This document shows positions 37,753 to 47,782 of a DNA stretch of 64,000 nucleotides, one piece after another. The stretch is from the NCBI RefSeq assembly GCF_013523055.1, contig NZ_JAAMQM010000008.1, positions 62,001-126,000 of the forward strand, given 5' to 3'. The notes beneath the pieces are model-generated. The model did no database searches and was not told the DNA's origin. It saw only the letters and a program-made list of their open reading frames with translations. The position numbers and the translations under genes were made by a program. Source of the stretch: Pseudomonas capeferrum (GTDB lineage Bacteria > Pseudomonadota > Gammaproteobacteria > Pseudomonadales > Pseudomonadaceae). The first letter of the stretch is position 1. Each line of letters begins with the position of its first letter.

Positions 37753-40089
37753 TCAAATAATCCGGGCGCTCTCTCGCACGGCTTCCAGCTTGATCGCGAT
37801 GAACTTCGACGTAGGCGTATGGCTGCCATCGCCGACGCTCTCCAGCGGCACCAGCGGATTGACCTCGGGGTAGTAGGCAGCCGCCTGGCCCGCCGGAATA
37901 TCGAACGCCAGCAAGGTGAAACCCTTCACCCGACGTTCACGCCCATCGCCCCAGAGCGACACGATATCCACCCGCTGACCCGGCACGAACCCCAGGCGCA
38001 TGATGTCGGCCTCGTTGACGAACAGGACGTCACGCTGACCCTTGACCCCACGATAGCGATCATCCAGGCCGTAGATGGTGGTGTTGTACTGGTCGTGCGA
38101 GCGCATCGATTGCAGGATCAGGTCCGGCAATTGCCCACTGGCTCGTATACGCTCGTCCAGCAAGGTATCGGGCAGGGCGTTGGCCTTGAAGTTGGCGCGA
38201 CCGGACGCGGTCTTCCATTGCCGCTTGGCGGCCGTGCTGCCCAGATAGAACCCACCCGGATGCTTCAGCCGTTCATTGAAATCGGTAAAGCCCGGAATGG
38301 TATCGGCGATCAGGTCGCGGATGCGGCCATAGTCGGCCACCAGCCATTGCCAATCCACCGGTTTGTTGCCCAACGTGGCGGCGGCGATGCCAGCGACCAC
38401 TGCGGGCTCGGAGCGCATCTGCCGGGACAATGGCTGCAACTGTCCGTTCGAGGCATGCACCATGCTGAACGAGTCTTCCACCGTCACCGCTTGCGGGCCA
38501 TCGGCCTGGCGGTCGATGTCCGTACGGCCCAGGCAGGGCAGGATGAGTGCCTGCTTGCCATGCACCAGATGGCTGCGGTTGAGCTTGGTGCTGATCTGCA
38601 CGGTCAGGTCGCAATTGCGCAAGGCTTGGGCGGTCAGCTCGGTATCCGGAGTCGCCTGGGCGAAGTTGCCGCCCAGGCCGATGAAGACCTTGGCCCGGCC
38701 TTCGAACATGGCCTGGATCGCTTCGACGGTGTTGTGGCCATTGTGCCGCGGGACCGGGAAATCGAAGCGCTTCTCCAGGGCATCGAGGAGAAACGCCGGG
38801 GGACGTTCGTTGATGCCCATGGTGCGATCGCCCTGCACGTTGCTATGGCCGCGTACCGGGCACAGACCCGCACCGGGCATGCCCAGGTTGCCGCGCAAAA
38901 GCATGAGGTTGGCGATTTCCTGGATGGTCACCACCGAGTGGCGGTGCTGGGTGATCCCCATGGCCCAGCACATGATGACCCGCTTGCCCTTGCAGTACAT
39001 GCGCGCAGCTTGCTCGATGTCGGCCAGCGGCAGGCCCGACTGCGCCAGGAGCTGGTCCCACGAGGTGGCGTCCACCGCGGCCAGGTAGTCCTGCACGCCG
39101 TGGCTGTGCTGTTCGATGAAGGCATGGTCGAAGATCGCCGGATCGCCGTTGGCCTGGGCTTCGCGTTCCCACTGCAAGAGGAACTTGGCCATGCCGCGCA
39201 ACAGGGCCATGTCGCCGCCCAGGGCCGGACGGAAATAGGCGGTATTGGTCGGGCGGTCGCTGTTGGTGAGCATCTCCATGGGGTTCTGCGGATGCTGGAA
39301 ACGCTCCAGCCCACGTTCCTTGAGCGGATTGATACAGACCACCTGAGCACCGCGTTTCACCGCGTCGCGCAACGGATCGAGCATGCGCGGATGGTTGGTG
39401 CCCGGATTCTGTCCCCAGACGAAGATCGCATCGGCATGCTCGAAGTCGTCGAAGGTCACCGTGCCTTTGCCGACACCGATGCTTTGGCCCAAGGCCACGC
39501 CACTGGCCTCGTGGCACATGTTCGAGCAATCCGGAAAGTTGTTGGTGCCGAACGCGCGGACGAACAGCTGGTACAGGTAGGCCGCCTCGTTGCTGGCTCG
39601 GCCCGATGTATAGAACTCCACCTGGTCGGGGCTGGCGAGGGCGTTCAAGTGCCGAGCGATCACGGCAAAAGCGCCGTCCCAGTCGATGGGCTGGTAGCGA
39701 TCGGTGGAAGGGTCGTAGACCATCGGTTCGGTCAGGCGGCCCTGGTATTCGAGCCAGTAGTCGCTCTGCTCCAGAAGGGCCGTGACGCTGTGCTTGGCAA
39801 AGAACGCCGCGTCGACGCGACGCTTGGTAGCTTCCCAGTTGACTGCCTTGGCGCCGTTCTCGCAGAACTTCACCATACCGCTTTCCGGCGAATCGCCCCA
39901 GGCGCAACCCGGGCAATCGAATCCACCGTTCTGGTTGGTCTTGAGCAGGGCCCGGATGTTCTTCAGGGCGTTGTCGCTGCCGACCCAAGCGCGGGCCACG
40001 CTGCGCAATGCGCCCCAGCCACCGGCCGGACCAGCGTACGGCTTATAGCGGGGGGTGGGTTTCTGGTCGGCTTTAGAGTGCAGGCTCAC
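37753..40089 (-). CDS. FdhF/YdeP-family molybdopterin oxidoreductase
   Basis: 778 aa, formate-dehydrogenase-like alpha subunit. Near the N terminus only three cysteines of the usual four-Cys iron-sulfur motif are seen (C59, C62, C76). The active-site region reads MCHEASGVALGQS, with Cys where FdhF has Sec or Cys followed by His. Molybdopterin-binding blocks (FVWGQNPGTNHPR, CPVRGHSNVQGDR) are present. No signal peptide is seen, so it is cytosolic. The GTG start at 40089 has GGAG 9 nt upstream. fdhD ends 3 nt upstream, so both are one operon. Formate oxidation is possible but not proven; YdeP-like proteins have other roles. Confidence 0.85.
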   Translation of the reverse strand: MSLHSKADQKPTPRYKPYAGPAGGWGALRSVARAWVGSDNALKNIRALLKTNQNGGFDCPGCAWGDSPESGMVKFCENGAKAVNWEATKRRVDAAFFAKHSVTALLEQSDYWLEYQGRLTEPMVYDPSTDRYQPIDWDGAFAVIARHLNALASPDQVEFYTSGRASNEAAYLYQLFVRAFGTNNFPDCSNMCHEASGVALGQSIGVGKGTVTFDDFEHADAIFVWGQNPGTNHPRMLDPLRDAVKRGAQVVCINPLKERGLERFQHPQNPMEMLTNSDRPTNTAYFRPALGGDMALLRGMAKFLLQWEREAQANGDPAIFDHAFIEQHSHGVQDYLAAVDATSWDQLLAQSGLPLADIEQAARMYCKGKRVIMCWAMGITQHRHSVVTIQEIANLMLLRGNLGMPGAGLCPVRGHSNVQGDRTMGINERPPAFLLDALEKRFDFPVPRHNGHNTVEAIQAMFEGRAKVFIGLGGNFAQATPDTELTAQALRNCDLTVQISTKLNRSHLVHGKQALILPCLGRTDIDRQADGPQAVTVEDSFSMVHASNGQLQPLSRQMRSEPAVVAGIAAATLGNKPVDWQWLVADYGRIRDLIADTIPGFTDFNERLKHPGGFYLGSTAAKRQWKTASGRANFKANALPDTLLDERIRASGQLPDLILQSMRSHDQYNTTIYGLDDRYRGVKGQRDVLFVNEADIMRLGFVPGQRVDIVSLWGDGRERRVKGFTLLAFDIPAGQAAAYYPEVNPLVPLESVGDGSHTPTSKFIAIKLEAVRESARII

Positions 40090-40092
40090 GGT

Positions 40093-40923
40093 CTATTTCT
40101 CCGCCACGGGGCTGAATACCCGCGGTGCGCTGTGTTTGGGCAGATGAATGAGGTTCAGGTTATGCCGGCGGGCCCATTGCAAGGCTAACCCGGTGGGGGC
40201 CGACAGGCTGACGAGCGTCTGGATGCCGGCGCGCAGGACTTTCTGGATCAATTCCAGGCTGCAGCGGCTGGTGACGATCGCAAGACCGCCCTGGGTGCCG
40301 ATGCGCTCGCGCAGCAGGGCGCCGATGAGCTTGTCCAAAGCGTTGTGCCGACCGATGTCTTCCCGCCCCATCAGCAACCGACCTTGCGCGTCCATGAACA
40401 GGGCCGCATGGACTGCGCCGCAGTGCTGGCCCAATGGCTGGTAATCGTCTATCCGCTGGCGCAGGCCTTCGAGCCAAGCCGCGGGCGGCAAGGGTGCGCC
40501 TGGCAGCACGCTCAGCTCGGGCAGGGCCTGTTCGAGCGCCTCGACACCGCACAGGCCGCAGCCGCTGGTTCCGGCCAGCTGGCGGCGCTGGTTCTTGAGG
40601 TTCCAGAAGGCCCGGCTGGAGATCTCGAGGTCGGCGTGCAGCGCCGATCCGCTCCCGGAAAAACGTATGTCGTAGATATCCGACGGCTCGGTGACGATCC
40701 CGCTGCCGACGCTGAAGCCGACCACGAAATCCTCAAGGTCGGTCGGGCTGACCAGCATGACCGCCTGGTTCAGGCCGTTGTATGCAATGGCCAGCGCCAC
40801 CTCTTCGGCGAGCGGGGTGGTTGACGGCTGATCATCGGTCAGCTGCACGTAGTCGTAGGTATTGCTGGCGGCAGGCAGGGCCAGGGGCGTGGATGCCGCA
40901 CAGACCGGTGGCTTGCTGTTCAT
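40093..40923 (-). CDS. fdhD: Formate dehydrogenase sulfurtransferase FdhD
   Basis: 276 aa. FdhD passes sulfur from IscS to the molybdenum cofactor of formate dehydrogenases. The catalytic pair of cysteines is in SGCGLCGVEAL, and the conserved FSVGSGIV and REDIGRHNALDKL segments are present. No good ribosome site is seen before ATG 40923. Coupling to the downstream molybdoenzyme (3-nt gap) suggests that enzyme is its client. Confidence 0.93.
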   Translation of the reverse strand: MNSKPPVCAASTPLALPAASNTYDYVQLTDDQPSTTPLAEEVALAIAYNGLNQAVMLVSPTDLEDFVVGFSVGSGIVTEPSDIYDIRFSGSGSALHADLEISSRAFWNLKNQRRQLAGTSGCGLCGVEALEQALPELSVLPGAPLPPAAWLEGLRQRIDDYQPLGQHCGAVHAALFMDAQGRLLMGREDIGRHNALDKLIGALLRERIGTQGGLAIVTSRCSLELIQKVLRAGIQTLVSLSAPTGLALQWARRHNLNLIHLPKHSAPRVFSPVAEK

Positions 40924-41086
40924 CAGGGCGGATTACCGGCGGCGTGTTGTCCCTGAAGACTAGGCCTGTGCCGGGCCAGCGTCTAATCGCTAGGGTCTAT
41001 ACCCTGATAGAGACCGTCGATGAGTCGCGCCGGAGCACGGCTGGAGCGTTCTCTCGCATGGCATGCCCAGGCCCGACATGCGTCGG

Positions 41087-41749
41087 CTAGAGCCCGACGA
41101 GCAGCTCGCGATAATCGTCCACGGCAGCGAATTCCTCCGTGTCCTTCGCTCCGCGACGGCTGTCCGGATGACGCACGGCAAGCAAGTGCGCGACGCCATG
41201 ACGTCCGGCGCTGCGCAGGATGGGCAGGGTATCGTCGATGAACAGACTGCGCATGGGATCGAAGTCGATGTCTGCCTGCAAGGCGTCCCAGAATTGCGTG
41301 CTTTCCTTGGGATAGCCATAGTCGTGGGAGCTGATCAGGCGCTCGAAGTAGGGCGCCAGCTCGATGCGCTCGAGCTTCAGCGACAACGAATCGCGATGGG
41401 CATTGGTGATCAGGATGACCCGCTTGCCGGCCTGGCGGATCGCGGCGAGGAAGGTGTCCGCGTCCGGACGCAAGGCGATCAGGTCGGCGATCTCCTGTTT
41501 CAGCTCGCGGATCGGCAGCCTCAGCTCCCGGCTCCAGAAGTCCAGGCAGTACCAGTTCAGCGTCCCGGCGTTGCGCTCGAACAGCGGCTGCAGTTCCAGC
41601 TCCGCCATGGCTCGACTGACGCCGTGCAGTTCGGCGTAGCGTTGTGGCAGGTGCTCCAGCCAGAATTGGTTGTCGTAGTGCAGATCGAGCAGGGTGCCAT
41701 CCATGTCCAGAAGAACGGTGTCGATCGCGGACCAGGCTAAAACAGGCAT
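41087..41749 (-). CDS. yrfG: HAD-family GMP/IMP 5'-nucleotidase YrfG
   Basis: 220 aa. HAD motif I LLDMDGTLLD, motif II LITNAHRD, a lysine in YPKES and the acidic motif LFIDDTLPIL. This arrangement matches YrfG-type purine nucleotidases. ATG 41749 is used; an in-frame start 33 nt upstream overlaps the nudE leader. It is divergent from nudE. Confidence 0.88.
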   Translation of the reverse strand: MPVLAWSAIDTVLLDMDGTLLDLHYDNQFWLEHLPQRYAELHGVSRAMAELELQPLFERNAGTLNWYCLDFWSRELRLPIRELKQEIADLIALRPDADTFLAAIRQAGKRVILITNAHRDSLSLKLERIELAPYFERLISSHDYGYPKESTQFWDALQADIDFDPMRSLFIDDTLPILRSAGRHGVAHLLAVRHPDSRRGAKDTEEFAAVDDYRELLVGL

Positions 41750-41817
41750 ATGAATTCTCGTGCAGTCAGGGCGCAGGGTCACGGTATAGTAACGCGTTCA
41801 CGTCCAGGAGCCGCCCC

Positions 41818-42384
41818 ATGCACCAGAAACCCACCGTTCTCTCTCGAGAGATCGTCGCCAGTAGCCGTCTGTTCCGTGTCGAAGCCGTGCAGTTGCGTTT
41901 CTCCAATGGCACCGAGCGGACCTACGAGCGTCTGGTCGGTCGCGGCAATGGCTATGGCGCGGTGATGATCGTGGCGATGCTCGATGCCGAGCATGCGGTG
42001 CTGGTGGAAGAGTATTGCGGTGGCACCGATGCCTACGAGCTGTCCTTGCCCAAGGGCCTGATCGAACCGGGTGAGGACGTGCTGGCGGCGGCCAATCGGG
42101 AGCTCAAGGAAGAGGCCGGCTACGGCGCCCGGCAACTGGAACACCTGACCGAACTGTCCCTGTCGCCTGGCTACATGAGCCAGAAGATCCAGGTGGTGCT
42201 GGCCACTGATCTTTTCGAAGAGCGTCTCGAAGGGGACGAGCCGGAGCCGATGCGCGTCGACAAGGTCAATCTGCGTGAGCTGTCGGCCTTGGCCATGCAC
42301 CCGCAGTTCAGCGAAGGACGAGCGCTGGCGGCCCTGTACCTGGTGCGCGATCTGCTTACCCAGCGGGGAGTGATCAGCGCATGA
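41818..42384 (+). CDS. nudE: Nudix hydrolase NudE (ADP-compound hydrolase)
   Basis: 188 aa. The complete Nudix box runs G-LIEPG-E through RELKEEAGYG. NudE hydrolyses ADP-ribose, Ap3A and NADH. CAGGAG precedes ATG 41818. It overlaps cysQ by 4 nt (ATGA). Confidence 0.92.
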   Translation: MHQKPTVLSREIVASSRLFRVEAVQLRFSNGTERTYERLVGRGNGYGAVMIVAMLDAEHAVLVEEYCGGTDAYELSLPKGLIEPGEDVLAAANRELKEEAGYGARQLEHLTELSLSPGYMSQKIQVVLATDLFEERLEGDEPEPMRVDKVNLRELSALAMHPQFSEGRALAALYLVRDLLTQRGVISA

Positions 42385-43208
42385 ACGACCGGCAATTGAT
42401 GCATCAAGTGGTCGAGCTGGCCAACCGTGCTGGCGCGGCCATCCTGCCATTCTGGCGAACCGGCGTGGCGGTGACCGCCAAGGCCGACGACTCACCCGTG
42501 ACCGCCGCCGACCTGGCCGCGCACGAGGTGATCGCCGAAGGCCTGCGCCAGCTGGCGCCGGAGATTCCGGTGCTGTCCGAAGAGGATTGCGACATCGCCC
42601 TGGCCGAGCGTCAGGGCTGGCAGCGGTGGTGGCTGGTCGATCCGCTGGACGGCACCAAGGAATTCATCGCCGGTAGCGAGGAGTTCACCGTCAACATCGC
42701 CTTGATCGAGGCGGGCGAAGTGGTCTTCGGCGTGGTTTCGATGCCCACCAACGGCCGCTGCTATTTCGGTGGCAAGGCGCTTGGCGCCTGGCGGACCGAC
42801 ACAGGCAGCGCCGCTCGACCGATCCATGTGCGTACCGCCCCCACCGCGCCAGGCCGTTTCACGGTCGTGGCCAGTCGTCGTCATTCGAGCCCCCGACAGG
42901 AAGCGCTGCTGGCCGGCCTCGCGAAGGCCGTGGGTGAGCTGGAACTGGCCAACATCGGCAGTTCGCTGAAATTCTGCCTGCTGGCCGAAGGCGCCGCCGA
43001 TTGCTACCCGCGGCTGGCGCCCACTTCGCAATGGGACACCGCCGCCGCCCAGGGCGTGCTGGAAGGCGCCGGTGGGGAAGTGATCGGTCTCACGGGCGAG
43101 CCCTTTCGCTATCCGCCTCGCGAATCCCTGCTCAACCCATTCTTCCTGGCCTTGCCCGCCACCGTTGCCTGGCGCCAGGACCTGCTCGAGCTGGCTTCAG
43201 CGGTGTAG
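42381..43208 (+). CDS. cysQ: 3'(2'),5'-bisphosphate nucleotidase CysQ
   Basis: 275 aa, inositol-monophosphatase fold. The metal sites are visible: EED in LSEEDCDI and DPLDGTKEFI, and WDTAAAQGVLEGAGG near the C terminus. It removes 3'-phosphoadenosine 5'-phosphate, a by-product of sulfate assimilation. It is coupled to nudE, and its 3' end overlaps the convergent thioesterase gene by 12 nt. Confidence 0.94.
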   Translation: MNDRQLMHQVVELANRAGAAILPFWRTGVAVTAKADDSPVTAADLAAHEVIAEGLRQLAPEIPVLSEEDCDIALAERQGWQRWWLVDPLDGTKEFIAGSEEFTVNIALIEAGEVVFGVVSMPTNGRCYFGGKALGAWRTDTGSAARPIHVRTAPTAPGRFTVVASRRHSSPRQEALLAGLAKAVGELELANIGSSLKFCLLAEGAADCYPRLAPTSQWDTAAAQGVLEGAGGEVIGLTGEPFRYPPRESLLNPFFLALPATVAWRQDLLELASAV

Positions 43209-43652
43209 CACGTACTGCCCGCCGAACCTTACAGCGGGCTCCTCGCTGCCTGCATTGGTCACCACGCTTTCCAATGTCAGGCGCGCACGACCGCGGCGCT
43301 GGTACAAGTTCAAGAAACGTTCCCAGACCTTCTCGTCCGGGGCCGCACAGGAGGCTATCGCGGCGCCGGTAACCGGCAGCGGATAGCTGATCTCGCCGCT
43401 GTGGATGACAATGTGCCCGTCCTCGATACCCAGCTCACGCAGCCGCAGGTGCAGCCAGCCCCAGCCAGCCAGGACGGCGACGCAGTACAGGCTGCCGCCG
43501 AACATGGTGCTCTTGTGATTGACGTTGGCTTCGAGCGGTATCTGCAGACGCAGTTGTCGGTCCCGCCAGTCGAGGACTTCCAGGCCCATCTCGCGGGTCA
43601 GCGGAATGTCGCGGTGCAAGATGGACTGCAGGTAACGGCTGTCGCTGTTCAT
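43197..43652 (-). CDS. YiiD-type thioesterase-domain protein
   Basis: 151 aa, hotdog-fold domain of the YiiD_C family (NHKSTMFGGSLYCVAVLAGWG). Function and substrate unknown. Its ATG overlaps the upstream dctD stop by 4 nt, which makes it part of the dctB-dctD transcript. Its 3' end overlaps that of cysQ. Confidence 0.8.
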   Translation of the reverse strand: MNSDSRYLQSILHRDIPLTREMGLEVLDWRDRQLRLQIPLEANVNHKSTMFGGSLYCVAVLAGWGWLHLRLRELGIEDGHIVIHSGEISYPLPVTGAAIASCAAPDEKVWERFLNLYQRRGRARLTLESVVTNAGSEEPAVRFGGQYVLHR

Positions 43653-45058
43653 GGACGAGCGTCCTCCGAATCATCGTGGCCAGTGCCGTTGTCGGCGAAG
43701 CTCAGGCCATGTTTGCGCAGTTTGTCATGCAGGGTTTTGCGCGGGATGCCCAAGGCCTCGGCAAGACTGCGCATCGAGCCGTGAGGTTGGGCCAGTTCAG
43801 CAGCGATCAATGAGCGTTCGAACTGCTCGACCTGCTCGCTCAGGGTGCCATCATTGGCCGGCTCCGTGTTCTCGTCGGATGCCGCTTCCTGCCCGTCCAG
43901 CGCCAGTTCCAGGCCGAGGGCGAAGCGCTCGGCGGCGTTCTGCAGCTCGCGCGCGTTACCTGGCCAGGCATGGCGCAGGAGCATGGCCCGCTGCGCCGGT
44001 TGGAGGCTATGAAGCGGTAGCCCGTGGCGCTGGCTGGCGGCGTCGGCAAAGTGCTGGAACAGTACCAGGATATCGTCGCCACGCTCGCGCAACGGCGGAA
44101 TGCGCAGCGGCGCCACGTTGAGGCGATAATACAAGTCCGCGCGAAAGCGTCCCTGATCGGCGGATTGGCGCAGGTCTTCCTTGGTCGCCGCGATGACACG
44201 AATGTCCAGTGGAACCTGCTGATTGCTACCCAGACGCTCGACCACGCGCTCCTGCAACAAGCGCAGCAGCTTGACCTGGACATCCAGGCTCATGCTTTCG
44301 ATTTCGTCGAGGAACAGCGTGCCGCCATTGGCGAACTCGAATTTACCGATGCGGCGTTTCTGCGCGCCAGTGAAGGCGCCGGGCTCATGGCCGAACAGTT
44401 CGCTCTCGACCACGGATTCGGCGAGCGCGCCGGCATTGATCGCCACGAAAGGTCCGTCACGGCGGCTGGAAAGGTCGTGCAGCGCTCGCGCCACGACCTC
44501 CTTGCCGGCACCGGTCTCGCCCAGGATCAGCACATCGGCGCGTGTGCCCGCCAGGGCGCCGATCTGTTCACGCAAACGCAGCATGCCGGCGGACTGGCCG
44601 ACCAGCCGCCCACTCAACTCCTGACGATCACTCAGAGCCAGGCGCAAACTGCGGTTGTCCAGCACCAGACGGCGCAGGGCCAGCGCGCGGCGTACGCTGT
44701 CGAGCAGCGCGTCGCTGGCGAACGGTTTTTCCAGGAAGTCGTAGGCCCCGGCGCGCATGGCCTGCACGGCCAGCGGCACATCGCCGTGGCCAGTGATCAG
44801 CAGCACGGGCAGCTCCTTGTCGCGGCCATGCAGCTGCTCGAGCAGTTGCAGGCCATCGATGCCAGGCATGCGGATATCGCTGACCACCACGCCCGGCCAG
44901 TCGACCTCGATACGCTGGGCCAGGCCCTGGGCGTCGGCCAGGACGACGACCTTGAGCCCGGCCAGATCGAGCGTCTGGCTCAGGGCCTGGCGTAGGTGAG
45001 GGTCGTCATCGACCAGGATGACCTGGGTATGACTGTCGAACGGTGTCTCGGACATCAT
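43649..45058 (-). CDS. dctD: Sigma-54-dependent response regulator DctD
   Basis: 469 aa, NtrC family. Receiver (about 10-125, Asp in VVVSDIRMPGIDGL), AAA+ domain (Walker A GETGAGKE, sigma-54 contact loop GAFTGA, Walker B GGTLFLDEIE) and a C-terminal Fis-type helix-turn-helix (SLAEALGIPRKTLHDKLRKHG). It activates sigma-54 promoters for C4-dicarboxylate transport, judging by similarity and by the rml-adjacent position also seen in P. aeruginosa. It overlaps dctB by 4 nt. No dctPQM genes are in the window. Confidence 0.88.
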   Translation of the reverse strand: MMSETPFDSHTQVILVDDDPHLRQALSQTLDLAGLKVVVLADAQGLAQRIEVDWPGVVVSDIRMPGIDGLQLLEQLHGRDKELPVLLITGHGDVPLAVQAMRAGAYDFLEKPFASDALLDSVRRALALRRLVLDNRSLRLALSDRQELSGRLVGQSAGMLRLREQIGALAGTRADVLILGETGAGKEVVARALHDLSSRRDGPFVAINAGALAESVVESELFGHEPGAFTGAQKRRIGKFEFANGGTLFLDEIESMSLDVQVKLLRLLQERVVERLGSNQQVPLDIRVIAATKEDLRQSADQGRFRADLYYRLNVAPLRIPPLRERGDDILVLFQHFADAASQRHGLPLHSLQPAQRAMLLRHAWPGNARELQNAAERFALGLELALDGQEAASDENTEPANDGTLSEQVEQFERSLIAAELAQPHGSMRSLAEALGIPRKTLHDKLRKHGLSFADNGTGHDDSEDARP

Positions 45059-46869
45059 GCCGATAGGTCCTCCGAAGGTTGCAGGTTGGCGCCGGGCGCG
45101 GCCACGCGCAATTGCAGGGTCAGCAGGGCGCCACCTTCAGGGTGGTTGGCCAGCAGCAGTTCGCCGCCCAGGGCGCGCATCAGGCTTTCGCAGATGGCCA
45201 GGCCGAGGCCAAGTCCCTGGGTTCGCGTCTTGGTGGTGAAAAACGGCTCCTTGGCATGTTCCAGGGCTTGGCGCGTGAAGCCTGGACCATTGTCACGAAT
45301 GTACAGGTAGACGTAGTCGTCGCGCCGTTCGGCACTCAGCCACAGACGCCGCGGATTGGCTTTCTCGGTCAGGGCGTCGAGGGCATTGGCCAGCAGGTTG
45401 CCCAGCACCTGACGCAGGCGTGTCTCGCCCGCCTGAACCCAGAGCGGTGCATCGGGCAGGTCGCGAATCAGTTCCACGGCCATGGCTCGGCGACGCTTGG
45501 CCAGCAACGCCAGGGCATCGTCCAGGGCGGGTTGCAAGGCCACGCTTTCCGGCGCGTGGCGGTCGCGCCGGGCGAAGGCGCGCAGGTGAGCGATGATCGA
45601 GGCCATGCGCCCGGTCAATTCGCCGATCAGCTTGAGGTTGCCCCGGGCATCCTCCGTCCGCTGGTGGTCGAGCAGGATCTCGGCGTTCTCCGCATAGCTG
45701 CGGATCGCCGCCAACGGCTGGTTGAGCTCGTGGCTGATGCTCGCCGACATGGTCCCGAGCACCGAGAGCTTTCCGGCCTGCACCAGTTCGTCCTGGGCAC
45801 GGACCAGTTCTTGTTGAGCCTGCTCGCGCTCCAGGACTTCCTTCTTGAGCCGATTGTTGAGGCCTTCCAGGTCGGCCGTACGCGCGATCACGCGTTTTTC
45901 CAGCTCCTGGCGTCCCTTGGCTTCGAGTTCGATCCGGTCCATGTAGTGACGTCGCCGCTGCATGATCAGGCCAAGCAGCAGCATCAGTACCAGCAAGGCA
46001 CCGCCGCCGATCGCCACCACCGTTTGCACCGAGCGGTCGACCAGCAGACGCGGCGCGAGGATGCTGACCTTCCAGCCGGTCTCCGGTATGTCGCGGGTTT
46101 GGATCAGCCAGGCGCCCGGCGTGAGGTTCAAGGGTTGGGGAGCCTGGGTCGGGTACGGCTGGATGGCGATCATCGCTTCCTGTTCGGCATCGGTCAGCGG
46201 GCGCGTGGCGCGGAACCGCCAGTCGGGCCGAGAGGTCAGCACCACCACGCCGTTCTGGTCGGTCAGCAGCAGTTGCTCGGGCGTATTGCCCCACAGCGTT
46301 TCGGTATGATCCAGGTCGACCTTGACCACCAGCACACCTATCACCTCATCTTGATGACGTACGGCCGCGGCGAAGAAGTAGCCGCGCTTGGCCGAGGTGG
46401 TGCCCTGGCCGAAGAAGCGCCCCAGCCGCCCCTGCAACGGCTCGATGAAGTACGGACGGAAGGCGAAGTTGCGACCCAGGAAGCTGTCGTGCTTGTCCCA
46501 ATTGGACGCTGCCAGGGTATTGCCGTTGACGTCCATCAGGTACATGACCTCGGCGCCGGTCTGGTCGACGATGTCCTTGAGCAGGCGATTGGCGTTGGTC
46601 ACGGCTTCGAGCTTCAGCGGGTCGAGCAGGGCGGCGCGCAGGGCTGGCAGATCGCCGAGGATCTGCGGCAAGGTTTCGTAGCGGTGCAAGGTGCCGAGCA
46701 GGTTGGCGACGTAGAGATCGAGGGTCTGGCGATTCTGCGACGCCAGTTCGTCCTGGTAGTAGTGCTCGGCCAGGCGCTGCAGCGGCCAGAGCAGCGGTAT
46801 CAGGCAGATGGCGAGCAGTGCCAGGCTGCGCCAGCGGGGCCGTCGTGTCGAGGTAAGGGTATGCATCAT
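45055..46869 (-). CDS. dctB: C4-dicarboxylate sensor histidine kinase DctB
   Basis: About 604 aa. The two membrane helices (about 15-35 and 295-320) flank a double-Cache periplasmic domain. A coiled coil then leads to HisKA (SISHELNQPLAAIRSY) and HATPase_c (GLGLAICESL). Partner of DctD. ATG 46869 or the next codon 46866 may be used. The gene begins 38 nt after the rmlD stop on the same strand, with a hairpin in the gap. Confidence 0.87.
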   Translation of the reverse strand: MMHTLTSTRRPRWRSLALLAICLIPLLWPLQRLAEHYYQDELASQNRQTLDLYVANLLGTLHRYETLPQILGDLPALRAALLDPLKLEAVTNANRLLKDIVDQTGAEVMYLMDVNGNTLAASNWDKHDSFLGRNFAFRPYFIEPLQGRLGRFFGQGTTSAKRGYFFAAAVRHQDEVIGVLVVKVDLDHTETLWGNTPEQLLLTDQNGVVVLTSRPDWRFRATRPLTDAEQEAMIAIQPYPTQAPQPLNLTPGAWLIQTRDIPETGWKVSILAPRLLVDRSVQTVVAIGGGALLVLMLLLGLIMQRRRHYMDRIELEAKGRQELEKRVIARTADLEGLNNRLKKEVLEREQAQQELVRAQDELVQAGKLSVLGTMSASISHELNQPLAAIRSYAENAEILLDHQRTEDARGNLKLIGELTGRMASIIAHLRAFARRDRHAPESVALQPALDDALALLAKRRRAMAVELIRDLPDAPLWVQAGETRLRQVLGNLLANALDALTEKANPRRLWLSAERRDDYVYLYIRDNGPGFTRQALEHAKEPFFTTKTRTQGLGLGLAICESLMRALGGELLLANHPEGGALLTLQLRVAAPGANLQPSEDLSA

Positions 46870-46875
46870 CGCCTG

Positions 46876-46899
46876 TTGCGCCAGAAATATCTGGCGCAA
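46876..46899. repeat. Perfect hairpin between rmlD and dctB
   Basis: TTGCGCCAGA-aata-TCTGGCGCAA, 10-bp arms, 4-nt loop, directly before the dctB start. There is no U-tract. It could be an operator or an RNA structure limiting read-through. Confidence 0.6.
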
Positions 46900-46906
46900 T
46901 TATGCG

Positions 46907-47782
46907 CTACTTCAGGCACTCGATCAGCGCTTGCTGCCAGTGCGGCTGGACGACTCGCCATTCACGGGCCAGACGACCGCAGTCCAGGCGTGAGTTCGCA
47001 GGACGCCGAGCCGGGGTCGGGTAATCGCTGGTCGGGATCGGCAGCAGTTCGGCGCAGGGCAGCCCGCGCGCTTTCAGCTGATCGCCGATGGCCTGGGCGA
47101 AGCCGAACCAGGAGGTCTCGCCTTGCGCGGTCAGGTGATAAAGGCCCCAGTCGCCGGCCTCTTGCGCCCGCCAGCGTTCGATCAGGGCCTGTGTGCTGGC
47201 GGCAATGGTATCGGCCCAGGTCGGCGCGCCTATCTGGTCGGCCACCACGCGCAGTTCGGGCCTTTCCTGCAGCAGGCGCTGCATGGTCAGCAGGAAGTTG
47301 CGACCGTGCAGCGAGTAAACCCAGCTGGTGCGCAGGATCAGGTGTTCACCGGCGACATCGGCAATCGCCTGTTCGCCCGCCAGCTTGCTGCGGCCATAGA
47401 CGCCCAGTGGGTTGGGCGTGTCTTCTTCGGTGTAGGGCGCCTGCTTTTCGCCGTCGAAGACATAGTCGGTGGAGTAATGGATCAACGGCACCTTCAGGTG
47501 AGCGGCTTCCTCGGCGAGGATGCGCGGTGCCTGCGCATTGAGGGCGAAGGCCAGTTCGGGCTCGCTTTCGGCCTGGTCCACGGTGGTGTGCGCCGCGGCG
47601 TTGATGATCAGGGCGGGCTTGAGCTGGCGCACCAGCTCACGGACCCCTTCCGGTTTGGCCAGGTCAAGCGTGTCGCGGCCGCAGACATGCAGGCGATGCC
47701 CGCTCAGACGCTGCTTGAGCGCCTGGGCCACCTGGCCGTTATGGCCAGTGATGAGGATGTCGAGCTGCGGGCCGATCGTCAT
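46907..47782 (-). CDS. rmlD: dTDP-4-dehydrorhamnose reductase
   Basis: 291 aa short-chain dehydrogenase fold. Nucleotide-binding motif [10 protein letters not shown], the catalytic YGRSK and the segment [15 protein letters not shown]. It reduces dTDP-4-keto-L-rhamnose with NAD(P)H to dTDP-L-rhamnose. It overlaps rmlA by 4 nt. Confidence 0.92.
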   Translation of the reverse strand: MTIGPQLDILITGHNGQVAQALKQRLSGHRLHVCGRDTLDLAKPEGVRELVRQLKPALIINAAAHTTVDQAESEPELAFALNAQAPRILAEEAAHLKVPLIHYSTDYVFDGEKQAPYTEEDTPNPLGVYGRSKLAGEQAIADVAGEHLILRTSWVYSLHGRNFLLTMQRLLQERPELRVVADQIGAPTWADTIAASTQALIERWRAQEAGDWGLYHLTAQGETSWFGFAQAIGDQLKARGLPCAELLPIPTSDYPTPARRPANSRLDCGRLAREWRVVQPHWQQALIECLK

